Part shown: positions 21,201-28,604 of the stretch, one piece after another | How the letters are laid out: each line of letters begins with the position of its first letter | Position numbering within the stretch: position 1 is the first letter of the stretch | DNA from: Candidatus Woesearchaeota archaeon | GTDB taxonomy: Archaea > Nanobdellota > Nanobdellia > Woesearchaeales > ARS49 | Reading direction: 5' to 3' | Assembly: GCA_017609645.1 (NCBI GenBank) | Contig: JAFCDQ010000001.1 | Coordinates: forward strand, 434,001 to 498,000 | DNA: 64,000 bases | The notes under the pieces: generated by a model | Databases searched by the model: none | Told to the model about the DNA's origin: nothing | What the model saw: only the letters and a program-made list of their open reading frames with translations | Translations under genes and position numbers: made by a program

Positions 21201-21563
21201 CTTAGTAAACATACTAATATCTTCACAATATTTATCAACAACATTATTTAAATTAATTTTAGGAACTTTCTCCTTAACAGGCAAAGAAACATTTTCAACT
21301 ATTGTTTCATTAATTATAGGAATACTAAATTCAGGAATTGTTAAGTTTTCTTCAATAGGTTCTGTTAAATTATCAGGTTCTTCATAAACAAAATCATGAG
21401 TAGAATTCTCGATAAGAGTTGAATTGCCTCCGACAGCTAAACTGACACTTGCAGTAATCTTATTAGTAAAATCAAAAGTCTGATTAGCTGCAAACAAAAA
21501 TAAAAAGAAAGCAGCAGCTATGAAAAACACATCAATCTGCTTTTTCACCATCTTTTTTCTCAT
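12222..21563 (-). CDS. Giant (3113-aa) LamG / Ig-like surface protein
   Basis: Exported, C-terminally anchored cell-surface protein. After an N-terminal hydrophobic segment (about 10-30), seven LamG (concanavalin-like) modules begin near residues 243, 518, 751, 1104, 1398, 1624 and 2061. A Cys-containing domain with DDIGDVNFPITS follows. From about 2550 to 2850 there are three tandem Ig-like repeats (FVTPTTANG...NQNW...LYNSS...FTNLADG). A Gly-rich GGGGAGGARA linker, a final domain, a membrane span (about 3088) and a Lys/Arg tail end it. NxS/T sequons are very dense, suggesting heavy N-glycosylation. LamG 1-3 and 4-6 are a duplication of about 873 residues. It overlaps the upstream gene by 4 nt. 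A role in adhesion or host contact is inference. Confidence 0.85.
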   Translation of the reverse strand: MRKKMVKKQIDVFFIAAAFFLFLFAANQTFDFTNKITASVSLAVGGNSTLIENSTHDFVYEEPDNLTEPIEENLTIPEFSIPIINETIVENVSLPVKEKVPKINLNNVVDKYCEDISMFTKRCILQTEQELCHLEGKEIVCSGVINTESYSANLSTEQRFVLEDKGIPINKGKETEYFNPQEGTRFVVDWNSEKYIHIGFTSDTFYIEDFYYGTCDEGDNCSIDVGVEIKPTDSTITLPQISTLKARWDFVEDATDAVNGKWTGTVHGATHEYERYDFEATNSNYINCGNASSWNNTVNLTVAQWVNLESDHNGMSFSLTDASGDGVYLYFRLSAGNEIWFKVYNHSSSAVADWDYGAGYPTGWHLITGTFDGATLRLYWDGVEKATNTIGGGIKVLDNSRIRISSPLYFDGMIENTWLWNKTLTPQEIELLYNETRFNTSGNTETYSGTFTGGVVQVNQSKTNWEYLNWSATTPTDTSVELRYRVGNYSRIDESDSDLVSLWKLNRSDGTNAFVNSNPDNNQVLHMKFNSATDFTDYSGQGNTGTNSGSAYTQEGYYKGGRYFDGAGDYISAGGDASIIGNLNESITVSLWTKPVSVYPTNFGTLIGSEEQAGKGYFVGYRPLSNTIYWYLEGPGAHLSVCSVNNNEWNHILTTYDVNGGTNNQLIYVNGIQCANWTETGPIAFTGISQIRIGGANGNTYHSKGFIDNVRLYNTSLNATQVKELYSKEAGTYDSKGSNNGYSNDSTYRTSGIFESDGALSFDGTAGSEIYIPHNNNLNIPSDFTYSAWVKSTNKHQAGYGGIWFDQAVAARNRLLIRDNGEVLVQFYNGTANIYTTAPAGSVLANTWTHIIVMLNGSNASVWVNGVIKHSVTYTGNILASTSNRIIGHGFDADNYHFNGTIDSVAIYNRSLTSSEISDLYTSWSGWSEYDAASPLTLTGRGSVLQYEARLNTTNNSLTPVLNEVNITYEALPGSVGLLYPVNDTILNGRNIDFRCNAAINNPDINLKNITLYVWNSTDDSLVYSNTQVASGSSASQNWTYILPHSGSYEYNCEAISDTDSSNFSASNNTFTITFKSAVDNVTTDVDTELKPFDSLENLPQINNLVGRWDFVEDATDTSIFGNNGTVSGATHTFERYEFDGSDDYIGLGTAIPELSFQRSDNFTISVWAKPNTTNPNGAAFVTHFDGVNNRGWFFVILGNDGVSTALYSAGGSKDYVKWENIFSVDEWNHIVWTTNGTNSTGYNLYVDGVPQTYDSILDNDCGAINYAAADGEIGRWPAAGNIEWEGEIENVYIWNTTLSDEEIREVYYATRFNTEGNTVDYIGRYTNTIDSGNDASVWTNLTWTETEPVGTTVDLRYRLGNYTPVDTTDTDLVSYWKLNRSDGTNAFDNSNPDNNQVLHMKFNSATDFKDYALNTNNGTNSGSAYTDLGYIGGARSFDGSNDRIGITTGPDLNFSSSSEPFTVSGWIKTPDIAPAGSAQTLISNLETAAGWGGWRLRIDASNARFTIGNDAGWTDGLSTSVAGRNNEWLHLVGRYNNTGISFFVNGKIKSKTPWFADITPGNTTTYIGYDPDNGFYAKAVIDNVRVYNTSLTNSQVLELYAKEAGTYDEMNTNLGTPHNTTRTSGIFNDDLALEFDGENDYVSVANNVFTGLNELTIAAWTNLKEHNADSVLIGSWLAGGSGYQLKIWEDNPNGWAFIVNDSSGTWKNSGYAGRATLNEWEFITATYDKDGKVIIYINGVEGSSVNAAGNPINNVATPWNIGVDIPTAHFWNGSIDSVAIWNRSLTANEISDLYLNWSGWSTYQATSPIIIGNFTARALQYQALLNTSNDSVTPVLGAVRGGQDLNPPSCTVLSVFPANLEANSTGPFEAIINCTDISDINASSFLITRTVEGLLNPGIPNYWSVRPPPNDKATPCPICNQEILRADGRVDGKWYDDYGIFSDNFTYAAHDNDSIRVTITKSTNSALLNFSWYVEPSAFRSNVPLSRERMEKEPKKDYQVYMENGVLVKMWDLEAIRNTENYTSCGFRNINYTKTPSAELKAYYCNSSFNMSPRELPSGFDMTNQALLFHFNNDSTYGETDTLIYDFSGNENNGTAVGTAVPTSAGKFNGAFDVPGTNNNYIQVADSDDLDATEAITISTWIDFDSTVANEYLFIKDKAYRLLTIPGNKLRFSIHNGRWRNINSDIDAISTSGWQHIVVTANMTSEKAHIYVNALEVGNRSGWAGSGNITTNTKNLYFGCDKKNKNCLDGQIDETVIFKNRVLNASEVSDLYYNGITCPEESANCVFINSFTPTDLDNIYYSSRNSSYSKSCYGIINRTIGGVRTTNTFYVYYKSETTEAAGNYTVRYANETSGTNVSFKDSETSYTTPDCGFSWDIANFTSDIWFSGIKLSDQFQLGVFVEDKVGNNYTNFSMYTDDIGDVNFPITSPSIEAYMQGIVPGHISGEGDVNLNGSYRESMTIHVNIAIDPDENGTVNHTLYLANSDSSINYTINNSFYSTDDSDKHIYFNTKNVNDGKYKMNVTARADDNPSDIESYLTENNFTVDNTIPVAKFKVPTTNAGCHNQNFIEANATANDTNLNIIIIYLYNTTSGDTLNFTNCSTSSCFFNFTGLSDDNYTLTMEANDDAGNRNSSSRNIRLDTNIPSIDFVNPTTPNGTHNQNWISANVTANDTNIDTIMINLYNSSDLINFTNSSTSPLFINFTNLPDGDYYLNATVNDTCVNSNSTKTRNITLDTTIPIINFVTPTTANGFYQQNWIFANVTVIDLTLDTILINLYNSSNNLINFTNSSTSPSFINFTNLADGKYYINATANDSLNHKNNTETRTIYLDNVAPAVKLISPLNQSTTLSPVNFRFEMNETTTYANCTLFVDGQDIFNWTNISSANYNYTLYGLTLGSHLWNVSCVDGASLTNNTPIANFTVIAPLPAMRGGGGAGGARAMSYMDIPPLYVNEKAKITIDPKSSGQLIVSYFDKGKWEYIMALSVSNGVAYFTPTKAGMYRFDFKIFNNIAITQTATAKMGSRQENPMNFAGLFTSKLANQVKKEIKEKPAKETKEKSDSFEEKTEQYRKSSKESKAKYIIPAIPAVITLVIFSMNILRRGNSKNKKKKKRKRK

Positions 21564-24500
21564 TTTAAATTAAATGATTTTTTAAATTTCTCAATTTTTC
21601 TGTCTGTCTTGTCAGTTCTTTTTTTGAAAACAAAAATCGCAATAAGAGTCAATAAAAACAAAGCAAGGAAAAATGCTTTTAAACTGAATTTTGTCGTCTT
21701 TTTAGGAATTTCTTTAATAACTCTAGGTTTTTCTTCAATCACTTCTTCTTCAACCTGCTCAAGCTCTTCAACTTCTTCTCTAATTAAATCAAGAATTTTT
21801 GGCACTTCAAATTCTGCTTTAATCTTTTTCTGCTCTAATAAAGTTTCATCATCAATAACAATATATTGATTGCCTCCGCCTTGTACCGGACCGCCTGCAG
21901 GAGCCGCTGCGGAAGTAATTGTTATAGTCCAAGTATCAGAAGTATTTGTCCAGCCCGCTTCATCTACACAAGTAACATTCCAAGTATAAATGCCAACAGC
22001 TAAAAATTCATCTGAAGTATATGTTCCATTCTGCAAGTCAGTGAAGTTAGCAACATGATTTCTGTCAATCAATAAAGAACAATTCATAAGTGTTGAATCA
22101 TTCACTTCAAACACAAAACTATTATTTGTAGTGGTTGTGCTTGTTCCATCTGCAGGACTGATTAACTGAACCAAAGGTCTTGTAGAATCAACTCTAAAAG
22201 TTCTATTATCACTGACATTGATTTGACTTAAAACATTTGTTGCATTACATCCTGCTGTATAATTTCCATCACTTAACGTAGCTTCCCAAGTCAATGTCAC
22301 ATTTGGCAAAGCAGGATTTGTTGAGTTTGTCTGTTCTACAACACCTGCAACATTCCAAATAATAAAAGTCAAATTATTTACATCATCAGTTGAATTAACT
22401 TCACAAGTAATATTAACATTACTTGTGTTAGAAATTGAATTATTAATTGGAGCAGTTATATTAACAACAAACTTTCCAGGACTTTTTGTAGTGAAAGGCC
22501 TGTAATCATTAACTAATCCAGTAACATTTGCATTATTTGTGTTGTTATAAGGATATTCACTTCCTATATCTCCTAATCCATCTGCATCTGAATCAAATAT
22601 TTTTAAGCTTAATATGTCATCCCAATAATTACCTTGTGTTCTATTGAAATTATTTCCTGTAATTGAATTTGCATGAAGATGTAATGAATTTGTAAAACTA
22701 TTATTCCAAACAGTATTATTTGATCCATTTCTTATATTAACTCCAATCCAGCTTAAATTAATTGTATTATTATAAATTTTATTATGCCCGCTGTCATTTA
22801 CCAAAAGAATAGCATTATCAGTACAATTATGATAAGAATTATTACTTATAATACTAATATTATATGCTTCTAAAATTGTGCAGTTGCTGGAGTTTTCAAA
22901 AGTATTATTTTGAACTTTTAATCCAAAACCAGGATCTGCATAAACATTTGTTGTGAAATTATAAATATTGCAGCCAGCTATTGTAACATTTGTGCTGTTT
23001 ACTTTAAGACCAATCTCTCCAGCACCATCTCCTCTAATAATATAATTAGCACAATCAAGCTTAATATTATCAGCGACAAGGTTTAACGCAGTTCCATTGC
23101 AGTCTAATGCCGCAGATAAAGTTACATCAGTGGTCATATTAAAACCACATCCAAAAACAGGTCCATTATACAAAGGCAATTCATCTTTATTACCTGGCGG
23201 ATCAGGATCGATAGTCACATTAGCATTATCACAAAAACCATCACCATCTATATCAAAACAGCCTTCACTTGGTTCATCAAAATTCAACCATCTATTTCCT
23301 CCAGTGCTAATGTTCCATTCAGTTCCTGTTCCAGAATCACTCACATTTGTATTATTATCATCAAAAGTATTATTCCAGAAAAGATTGTCATCGCAGTCAG
23401 CATTGTTTATACGAACATCAAAACCAGTATTATTTGTTATATTGTTATTTGAAAAATTATAATTATCAACTGCAGAAAACAAGTAAACACCAGAATCAGA
23501 ATTATTGATGATATGACTGTTCTTTATTTCACCACCAATGTTACTAGCTAAATATATTCCATAATCATTATTATTTGAAACAGTTACATTATCAAGATAC
23601 AAAGGTATTTGCCATCCTGCATTAATTCCATCATCAGTATTGTTAATAATATAACCATCCTTTAAAAAAATTCTTGCAGCAGATCCGCCACCACTACTAA
23701 CAAATCCTCTATCCTTATTATAACTAATATTAAAATTAGTCATATTCAAAACACTTCCAGTAGCACTTGGGTTTTGATAATAAAAAGCAGGTTCTGTCGG
23801 ACTGTTCGTATTTATTACAGTAAAATTATAAGCAATGATTATACTATTTGCAGCGTTATTACGAAACTCTACCCCTCTACTACCTGTTCTATTCACAAAA
23901 ATATTAGTTAAAGTAACATTATCTGTTGTATCCATATAAATTCCATAACTAAGTCCTTTTTGTGAAGTAAAGTTTTCAACAGTTAAATTTTTCACAGAAG
24001 TAACTTTAAAATTATAAGCAAATTGTCTAAGATCAGAATTTAAAACACTTATATTCTCCCAATTAGCCAGTATTTCAATTCCATTACCCACATTTTGACC
24101 ATCAACATATTTCCCATTACAATTCAATGTTATTCCATGATTATTAATTCTAAGACAAGTTCCAGGAGCATTATCAATATCTGCTGTTAAAACATAATAT
24201 CCATTTTCAGTATCTAAATCTTGACAACTATTAACATATATTTCTGGTCCGCCATATAATGGTAGCATATCATAACTATCTGGATCAATTGAAACATTAG
24301 CATTATCGCATATGCCGTCATAATTATTATCAAAACAACCTTCATCATTAGTATCAAAATTCTCCCATTGATTTCCTCTTGTGCTTATATTCCAATGAGT
24401 ACTTGTGCCAACATCACTAACATTTGTATTATTATTTCCAAAAACATTATTCCAAAAACGATTATCATCACAACTAGAATGAGCTATATAAACATCAAGA

Positions 24501-27500
24501 TTAGTGTTATTCATAATTTTAGTATTTGAAACATTATAAGTATCCACTAAACTATTAAAATAAAGACCATAATCAGAATTATTCCAAATAATGCTATTAT
24601 TGATATAACCTCCAGTTGTTCCATACATATATAATCCATAATCTCCATTGCTTGAAATACTCACATTTTCTATAAAGAATACAGAATTAGTAAGCGTAAT
24701 CATATATAATCCATCATCTACATTATTCTCGATATATCCATCAGTTAAATACATGTATCTATCGCTGCCTCCAGCTCGTTGATAAAAACCAATATCATTA
24801 TTTCTACTTATATTGAATAAAGTTATATTTAATATGCTGTTGCTAGATGGTGTATAATAATAAAATCCTTCACTGCCTGCCCCTGATGTTCCTGTTATTG
24901 TTAAATTATAGAATTGTGTGTTGCTGCCAGTCTGATGATAATCAAATCTAATTCCTTCGCTTCCGCTTTTATTAATAAAAATATTTTCAAAATAACCAGT
25001 ATCCTGATAATTTAAAAATAATCCATCAATAGTTTGATCAAATGAGGTAAAATTAATTACAGTTAAGTTAAAATTTAAAAAAGTGCGAATTCCATAATGA
25101 AACTGTTGTGTTCTAATATCCCTAATTGTTATGAAATCGCTGCTTGTTGTGCCTGCCGCACAAGAACCATCAATAGAACAAACAGAAAATGCATTGCTTA
25201 CTCCTGTGCCATCCATTAAATGATTGCTTCCATTAAATAAAATTCCATTATGTCCTCTAAAATCAATACAATGATCTCCGAAATTATTAATATCTGCTCG
25301 TAAAGTTAAATTATCTCCAAATTGTATACTCCAATTATGTATTCTTTCTGTGCAATCTCCACAAATACTGCAGTTATAGTCATTTAGTGTTCCTTGAATT
25401 CCTGTATAAATTGCTTTTTTATCATATGATTCTGTGCCTCCTCCTATTTGATAATCATTTGCACAGAATCCTGCTACACTGATACAGTCTTCATCATCAC
25501 TATCATAATTATCCCATTGATTTCCACTAATGGTTAGATTCCAGTGATTATCTCCATCTAAATCTACAGTTAATGCACTTACTTCAAAATGATTTTTCCA
25601 AAATCTATTGTCAAAAAGCTGAGAACTCGCAACAATATATACATCTCTATCATAATTATATTTAATTGTATTGTTTGTAAAATTATAATTATCTATATCA
25701 TATTGCAGATGAAGTCCGTATTCTTTATTGAACATTATGGTACAGTTCTTAAATTCTCCGCCACTGCTATCACCTATGAAGTCAACTCCATGTCCAGTGT
25801 TATTAATAAAAGTAACATTATCAACATAAGTAACAGGAGTGTCTTGACCTGCTTGTGTAAAAAGCCCATCATCTGCATTATTATCAATATGACCATCTTT
25901 AAGATATACTGTGCCTCCTCCACTTCCACTCATTTCAAAACCATCTGAATTCTTACTAAAATTAAAACTTGTTATATTCAAAAAAGAGTTTGTTTTACTA
26001 GGAGTATCATAAGAAAATCCAATAGAACTTCCTATAGAAGTAATATTTTTAAAAATAATTTTACTATTTGCATAATTATTCCGCACAAGTGCTGAATCTC
26101 CAGAATTATTAAGAAAAATATTTGTAAAGTTGGCTACATCTGGATAATAAAGATATATATTTTGCGCAACATGAGCATCTGCTGTGAAATTATAAACTGT
26201 TAAATTATAAGAATAATAATCATAAATTCCTCTAGCAAATTGCTGTGTGTGAACATTTCTAATTGTTATCCAATCAGAGCCTACTGTAAGACCTCCTGGA
26301 ATTAAATCAACATCAAATGCATAACCAGTTCCTGTACCATCTAAAGTAAAATCTCCGCCATCAAACAATATTCCATTATGTCCTTGAAAATCAATACAAG
26401 TAGCACCATAATCATTAATATCTGCATCTAAAGACAGATTGTCTCCAAACTGTACAGTCCAATTAGCGATATATTCTGTACAATCTACACAATTATGACA
26501 ATCAAATTGTTGTAATGTTCCTTGAACACCTGTATAAAGTGCTTTTTTATCATACATTCCACTAGTGCCTGCAATAAGATAAGGATTTGGACAGAATCCG
26601 CCTACACCAACACAATCTTCATCATCACTGTCATAATTATCCCAGGTATTTCCATTTGTTAAATTCCAGTCATTACTTCCCTTATCTTCTGTCATTAAGT
26701 TAACTTCAAAATTATTATTCCAGAAAGTATTACCTGTACTGCTTGCGTGCGAAACAGTAACATCTCTCTCATAATTATATTTAATGTCATTACCTGTTAC
26801 ATTATAACCAATAACAGAATAATAAAAATATAAGCCATATTGTCCATTATAGCTAATGTTGCAGTTCTTTATTACTCCTCCTGTTGAATACCCTAAGTGA
26901 ATACCATCTTTATAATTGTTAAAGAATGTGATATTATCTAAATAAAATATTGGACCTGTACTTGCACTATAAAGTCCATTATTACCATTATTATCAATAT
27001 GGCCATCATTAAGGTCTATTGTTGGGCCATGTTGTTGTACATAAAAACCATAATTAGTATTATCACTTATGTTAAATCCGCTTATATTTAATAAAGAATC
27101 AGTAGCTCCTTGAATATAATAAAATCCTGAATAAGTGCTTCCAGAACTTTGCCCATTAATAATTGTTAAATTATATATATTAGTTACACTGTGAAATTGA
27201 TGATATGCAAAAGAAATTCCTGTATACATGCTGTAATTTATCGTCACATTTCTAAAAGTAAAATTAGTAGGATGGTCTATATCCATCCCATAATAAGCAG
27301 CATCAAATGATGTAAAGTTTTCAATAGTTACATTTACATTATAATCAGATTCTAAATCTCTGAAGAATTGCTGGACTTCACAATTTATTATTGTTATATT
27401 TTCAAAATAATTATCAATTTCAATTCCATTACCGCTGTCTTGTCCATCAATATAAAATCCATCACAATCTAAAGTAACACCATCTGCTGTAATTTCCATA

Positions 27501-27673
27501 CATGTTGCAGCAGCATTGTCAATATCTGCTGTCAATGTATAAACTTCATCTTCTATATTCATATCAGTGCAAACAGCTATATTTCCTGAATAAACATTAA
27601 CAGAAAACATTACAAAGAGCGCTATGATTATCAAGAACATCAAAATATTTTTATCGCTATTTGTTTTATACAT
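21560..27673 (-). CDS. Giant (2037-aa) right-handed beta-helix surface protein
   Basis: N-terminal signal/anchor (residues 10-30), then four tandem beta-helix units of about 380 residues starting near 45, 391, 771 and 1151 and a shorter fifth near 1511, of the NosD/parallel beta-helix type (rows such as VTLDCDGFYIDG, FKNCTIMFNKEYGL, KNSHIINNSDSGVYL). Units end in Asp-rich loops (DYDSDDEDC, DIDGDGFCD) that may bind calcium. Two Ig-like domains (about 1690-1880), an acidic stretch (EEVEELEQVEEEV), a membrane span (about 2000) and a basic tail finish it. Polysaccharide binding or cleavage is possible; no catalytic residues could be assigned. It overlaps the HTH gene upstream by 8 nt and the LamG gene downstream by 4 nt. 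Confidence 0.85.
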   Translation of the reverse strand: MYKTNSDKNILMFLIIIALFVMFSVNVYSGNIAVCTDMNIEDEVYTLTADIDNAAATCMEITADGVTLDCDGFYIDGQDSGNGIEIDNYFENITIINCEVQQFFRDLESDYNVNVTIENFTSFDAAYYGMDIDHPTNFTFRNVTINYSMYTGISFAYHQFHSVTNIYNLTIINGQSSGSTYSGFYYIQGATDSLLNISGFNISDNTNYGFYVQQHGPTIDLNDGHIDNNGNNGLYSASTGPIFYLDNITFFNNYKDGIHLGYSTGGVIKNCNISYNGQYGLYFYYSVIGYNVTGNDIKYNYERDVTVSHASSTGNTFWNNNFEVNLMTEDKGSNDWNLTNGNTWDNYDSDDEDCVGVGGFCPNPYLIAGTSGMYDKKALYTGVQGTLQQFDCHNCVDCTEYIANWTVQFGDNLSLDADINDYGATCIDFQGHNGILFDGGDFTLDGTGTGYAFDVDLIPGGLTVGSDWITIRNVHTQQFARGIYDYYSYNLTVYNFTADAHVAQNIYLYYPDVANFTNIFLNNSGDSALVRNNYANSKIIFKNITSIGSSIGFSYDTPSKTNSFLNITSFNFSKNSDGFEMSGSGGGTVYLKDGHIDNNADDGLFTQAGQDTPVTYVDNVTFINNTGHGVDFIGDSSGGEFKNCTIMFNKEYGLHLQYDIDNYNFTNNTIKYNYDRDVYIVASSQLFDNRFWKNHFEVSALTVDLDGDNHWNLTISGNQWDNYDSDDEDCISVAGFCANDYQIGGGTESYDKKAIYTGIQGTLNDYNCSICGDCTERIHNWSIQFGDNLTLRADINNFGDHCIDFRGHNGILFNGSNHLMDGTGVSNAFSVCSIDGSCAAGTTSSDFITIRDIRTQQFHYGIRTFLNFNLTVINFTSFDQTIDGLFLNYQDTGYFENIFINKSGSEGIRFDYHQTGSNTQFYNLTITGTSGAGSEGFYYYTPSSNSILNITLFNISRNNDIGFYQRAGGSDRYMYLTDGYIENNVDDGLYMITLTNSVFFIENVSISSNGDYGLYMYGTTGGYINNSIIWNNSDYGLYFNSLVDTYNVSNTKIMNNTNLDVYIAHSSCDDNRFWNNVFGNNNTNVSDVGTSTHWNISTRGNQWENFDTNDEGCFDNNYDGICDNANVSIDPDSYDMLPLYGGPEIYVNSCQDLDTENGYYVLTADIDNAPGTCLRINNHGITLNCNGKYVDGQNVGNGIEILANWENISVLNSDLRQFAYNFKVTSVKNLTVENFTSQKGLSYGIYMDTTDNVTLTNIFVNRTGSRGVEFRNNAANSIIIAYNFTVINTNSPTEPAFYYQNPSATGSVLNMTNFNISYNKDRGFVSSGGGSAARIFLKDGYIINNTDDGINAGWQIPLYLDNVTVSNNNDYGIYLASNIGGEIKNSHIINNSDSGVYLFSAVDNYNFSNNNITNNTGFDVRINNADCDDNLFWNNTFDDNNTNVSDSGTGTEWNISTGGNRWLNFDEPSEGCFDIDGDGFCDNANVTIDPDPPGNKDELPLYNGPVFGCGFNMTTDVTLSAALDCNGTALNLVADNIKLDCANYIIRGDGAGEIGLKVNSTNVTIAGCNIYNFTTNVYADPGFGLKVQNNTFENSSNCTILEAYNISIISNNSYHNCTDNAILLVNDSGHNKIYNNTINLSWIGVNIRNGSNNTVWNNSFTNSLHLHANSITGNNFNRTQGNYWDDILSLKIFDSDADGLGDIGSEYPYNNTNNANVTGLVNDYRPFTTKSPGKFVVNITAPINNSISNTSNVNITCEVNSTDDVNNLTFIIWNVAGVVEQTNSTNPALPNVTLTWEATLSDGNYTAGCNATNVLSQINVSDNRTFRVDSTRPLVQLISPADGTSTTTTNNSFVFEVNDSTLMNCSLLIDRNHVANFTDLQNGTYTSDEFLAVGIYTWNVTCVDEAGWTNTSDTWTITITSAAAPAGGPVQGGGNQYIVIDDETLLEQKKIKAEFEVPKILDLIREEVEELEQVEEEVIEEKPRVIKEIPKKTTKFSLKAFFLALFLLTLIAIFVFKKRTDKTDRKIEKFKKSFNLK

Positions 27674-28112
27674 TTTTTTCTTCAGCTCTTTTTTTGATTG
27701 TCCAGATTGTTTTTGGACTTCTTTTCATTATTTTTCCAATTTCAGTTAGTTTGTAATGCTGCTTTAGCAAGTATTGAACAATTATTTCCAGAATTGATAA
27801 TCCATGATATTTTTCAAATTCAGATAAAGGAATGAAAATCTTTGTTTCTTTTATCAAAAATGTTTTTTTCTTTGCATTTTTGTAAGCTAAAGAAACAGCT
27901 GATGTTTTTTTGCCAAGCATTTTGGCGATTTGATTTATTCCTTTGTGCAATTCTTCTTTCAAATATCTGGTTATTGATTCCAAAGGAGAAAGCTTTGTTG
28001 TGAAAATTGTTAAAGGAATAGAATTTTTCTTTTCTTCAGCAATGATTTCTAATACTCTCTTAAAACTAAGTAAATCTTCTTTACTAACTGCGTCAAACTG
28101 CCTCTTTTCCAA
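27666..28112 (-). CDS. Double helix-turn-helix protein, probable regulator of the surface operon
   Basis: 148 residues with two similar HTH-like modules: SPLESITRYLKEELHKGINQ...MLGKKTSAVSLAY (about 42-84) and LSILEIIVQYLLKQHYKLTE...MKRSPKTIWTIKKRA (about 106-143). Each reads as a helical lead, a turn and a recognition helix. It is first in an operon with the two giant surface genes, overlapping the second by 8 nt. The start is a TTG; a TATA-like TTTTATATATG about 25-30 bp upstream (28134-28144) fits a leaderless message. Three copies of a motif spaced about 62 bp lie upstream and may be its binding sites. Confidence 0.7.
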   Translation of the reverse strand: MEKRQFDAVSKEDLLSFKRVLEIIAEEKKNSIPLTIFTTKLSPLESITRYLKEELHKGINQIAKMLGKKTSAVSLAYKNAKKKTFLIKETKIFIPLSEFEKYHGLSILEIIVQYLLKQHYKLTEIGKIMKRSPKTIWTIKKRAEEKNV

Positions 28113-28151
28113 ATTAACATATAAAATAACTTAATCATATATAAAAGTTAC

Positions 28152-28292
28152 TAACATATGTAGGATTTTTTAGAATATTTGTAAGAAAAATGTCAATAAT
28201 ATTAAGGTAAAAGTTAATATATGTAGGAAGAACTCAATAAAAGTAAGATTTTAAAGCCCATATATAAGAATTATGTTAATATATGTAAGAAA
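28152..28292. promoter_or_regulatory. Three direct repeats of TAAYATATGTA(A/G)GA, about 62-bp spacing
   Basis: TAACATATGTAGGAT (from 28152), TAATATATGTAGGAA (from 28215) and TAATATATGTAAGAA (from 28277) stand 62-63 bp apart in the gap upstream of the HTH/surface-protein operon. A partial copy, ATATTTGTAAGAAA, lies at about 28174-28187. Regular spacing and position suggest operators or a cooperative binding array. Confidence 0.6.
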
Positions 28293-28604
28293 TTATTTAG
28301 AATATACGATTTTCATCATATTCTTACAATCCAAGCAATGTATTATCAATTTGCCATCTTTAGAACGAACTTTGCAGTTATATCCTGGTTTTAAGAAGTG
28401 ATCACATTTCTTGCAAATTCTTCTTTTAATCTTCACAGGCAATCTAATCTTGTATTTTAACTGTAATTTACGAATCAATTTAGCATATCTATGTGCTTTT
28501 TTAGGATGTTTCACAAAGGCATCTTCAGCTAACTTAAACAATTCTTCAATTCTCTCTTTTGCTATTTTTTTCTCTTCTAGTTTTTTTTTCTGTTTTGGAT
28601 GCAT
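28293..28604 (-). CDS. rnp4: Ribonuclease P protein component 4 (Rpp21)
   Basis: Protein subunit of archaeal RNase P, which matures tRNA 5' ends. A basic helical N-terminus leads to RYAKLIRKLQLKYKIRLP, then a zinc ribbon with CKKC...CLDC and the family KPGYNCKVR motif. The 103-residue length is normal. It overlaps the pgk stop by one base (TAATG), so it is probably co-transcribed with gap and pgk. Confidence 0.9.
   Translation of the reverse strand: MHPKQKKKLEEKKIAKERIEELFKLAEDAFVKHPKKAHRYAKLIRKLQLKYKIRLPVKIKRRICKKCDHFLKPGYNCKVRSKDGKLIIHCLDCKNMMKIVYSK

Noticed and set aside
28141-28292. Divergent promoter for rnp4
   Set aside because: rnp4 is on the minus strand and overlaps pgk, so the region can only lie upstream of the HTH gene or downstream of rnp4.
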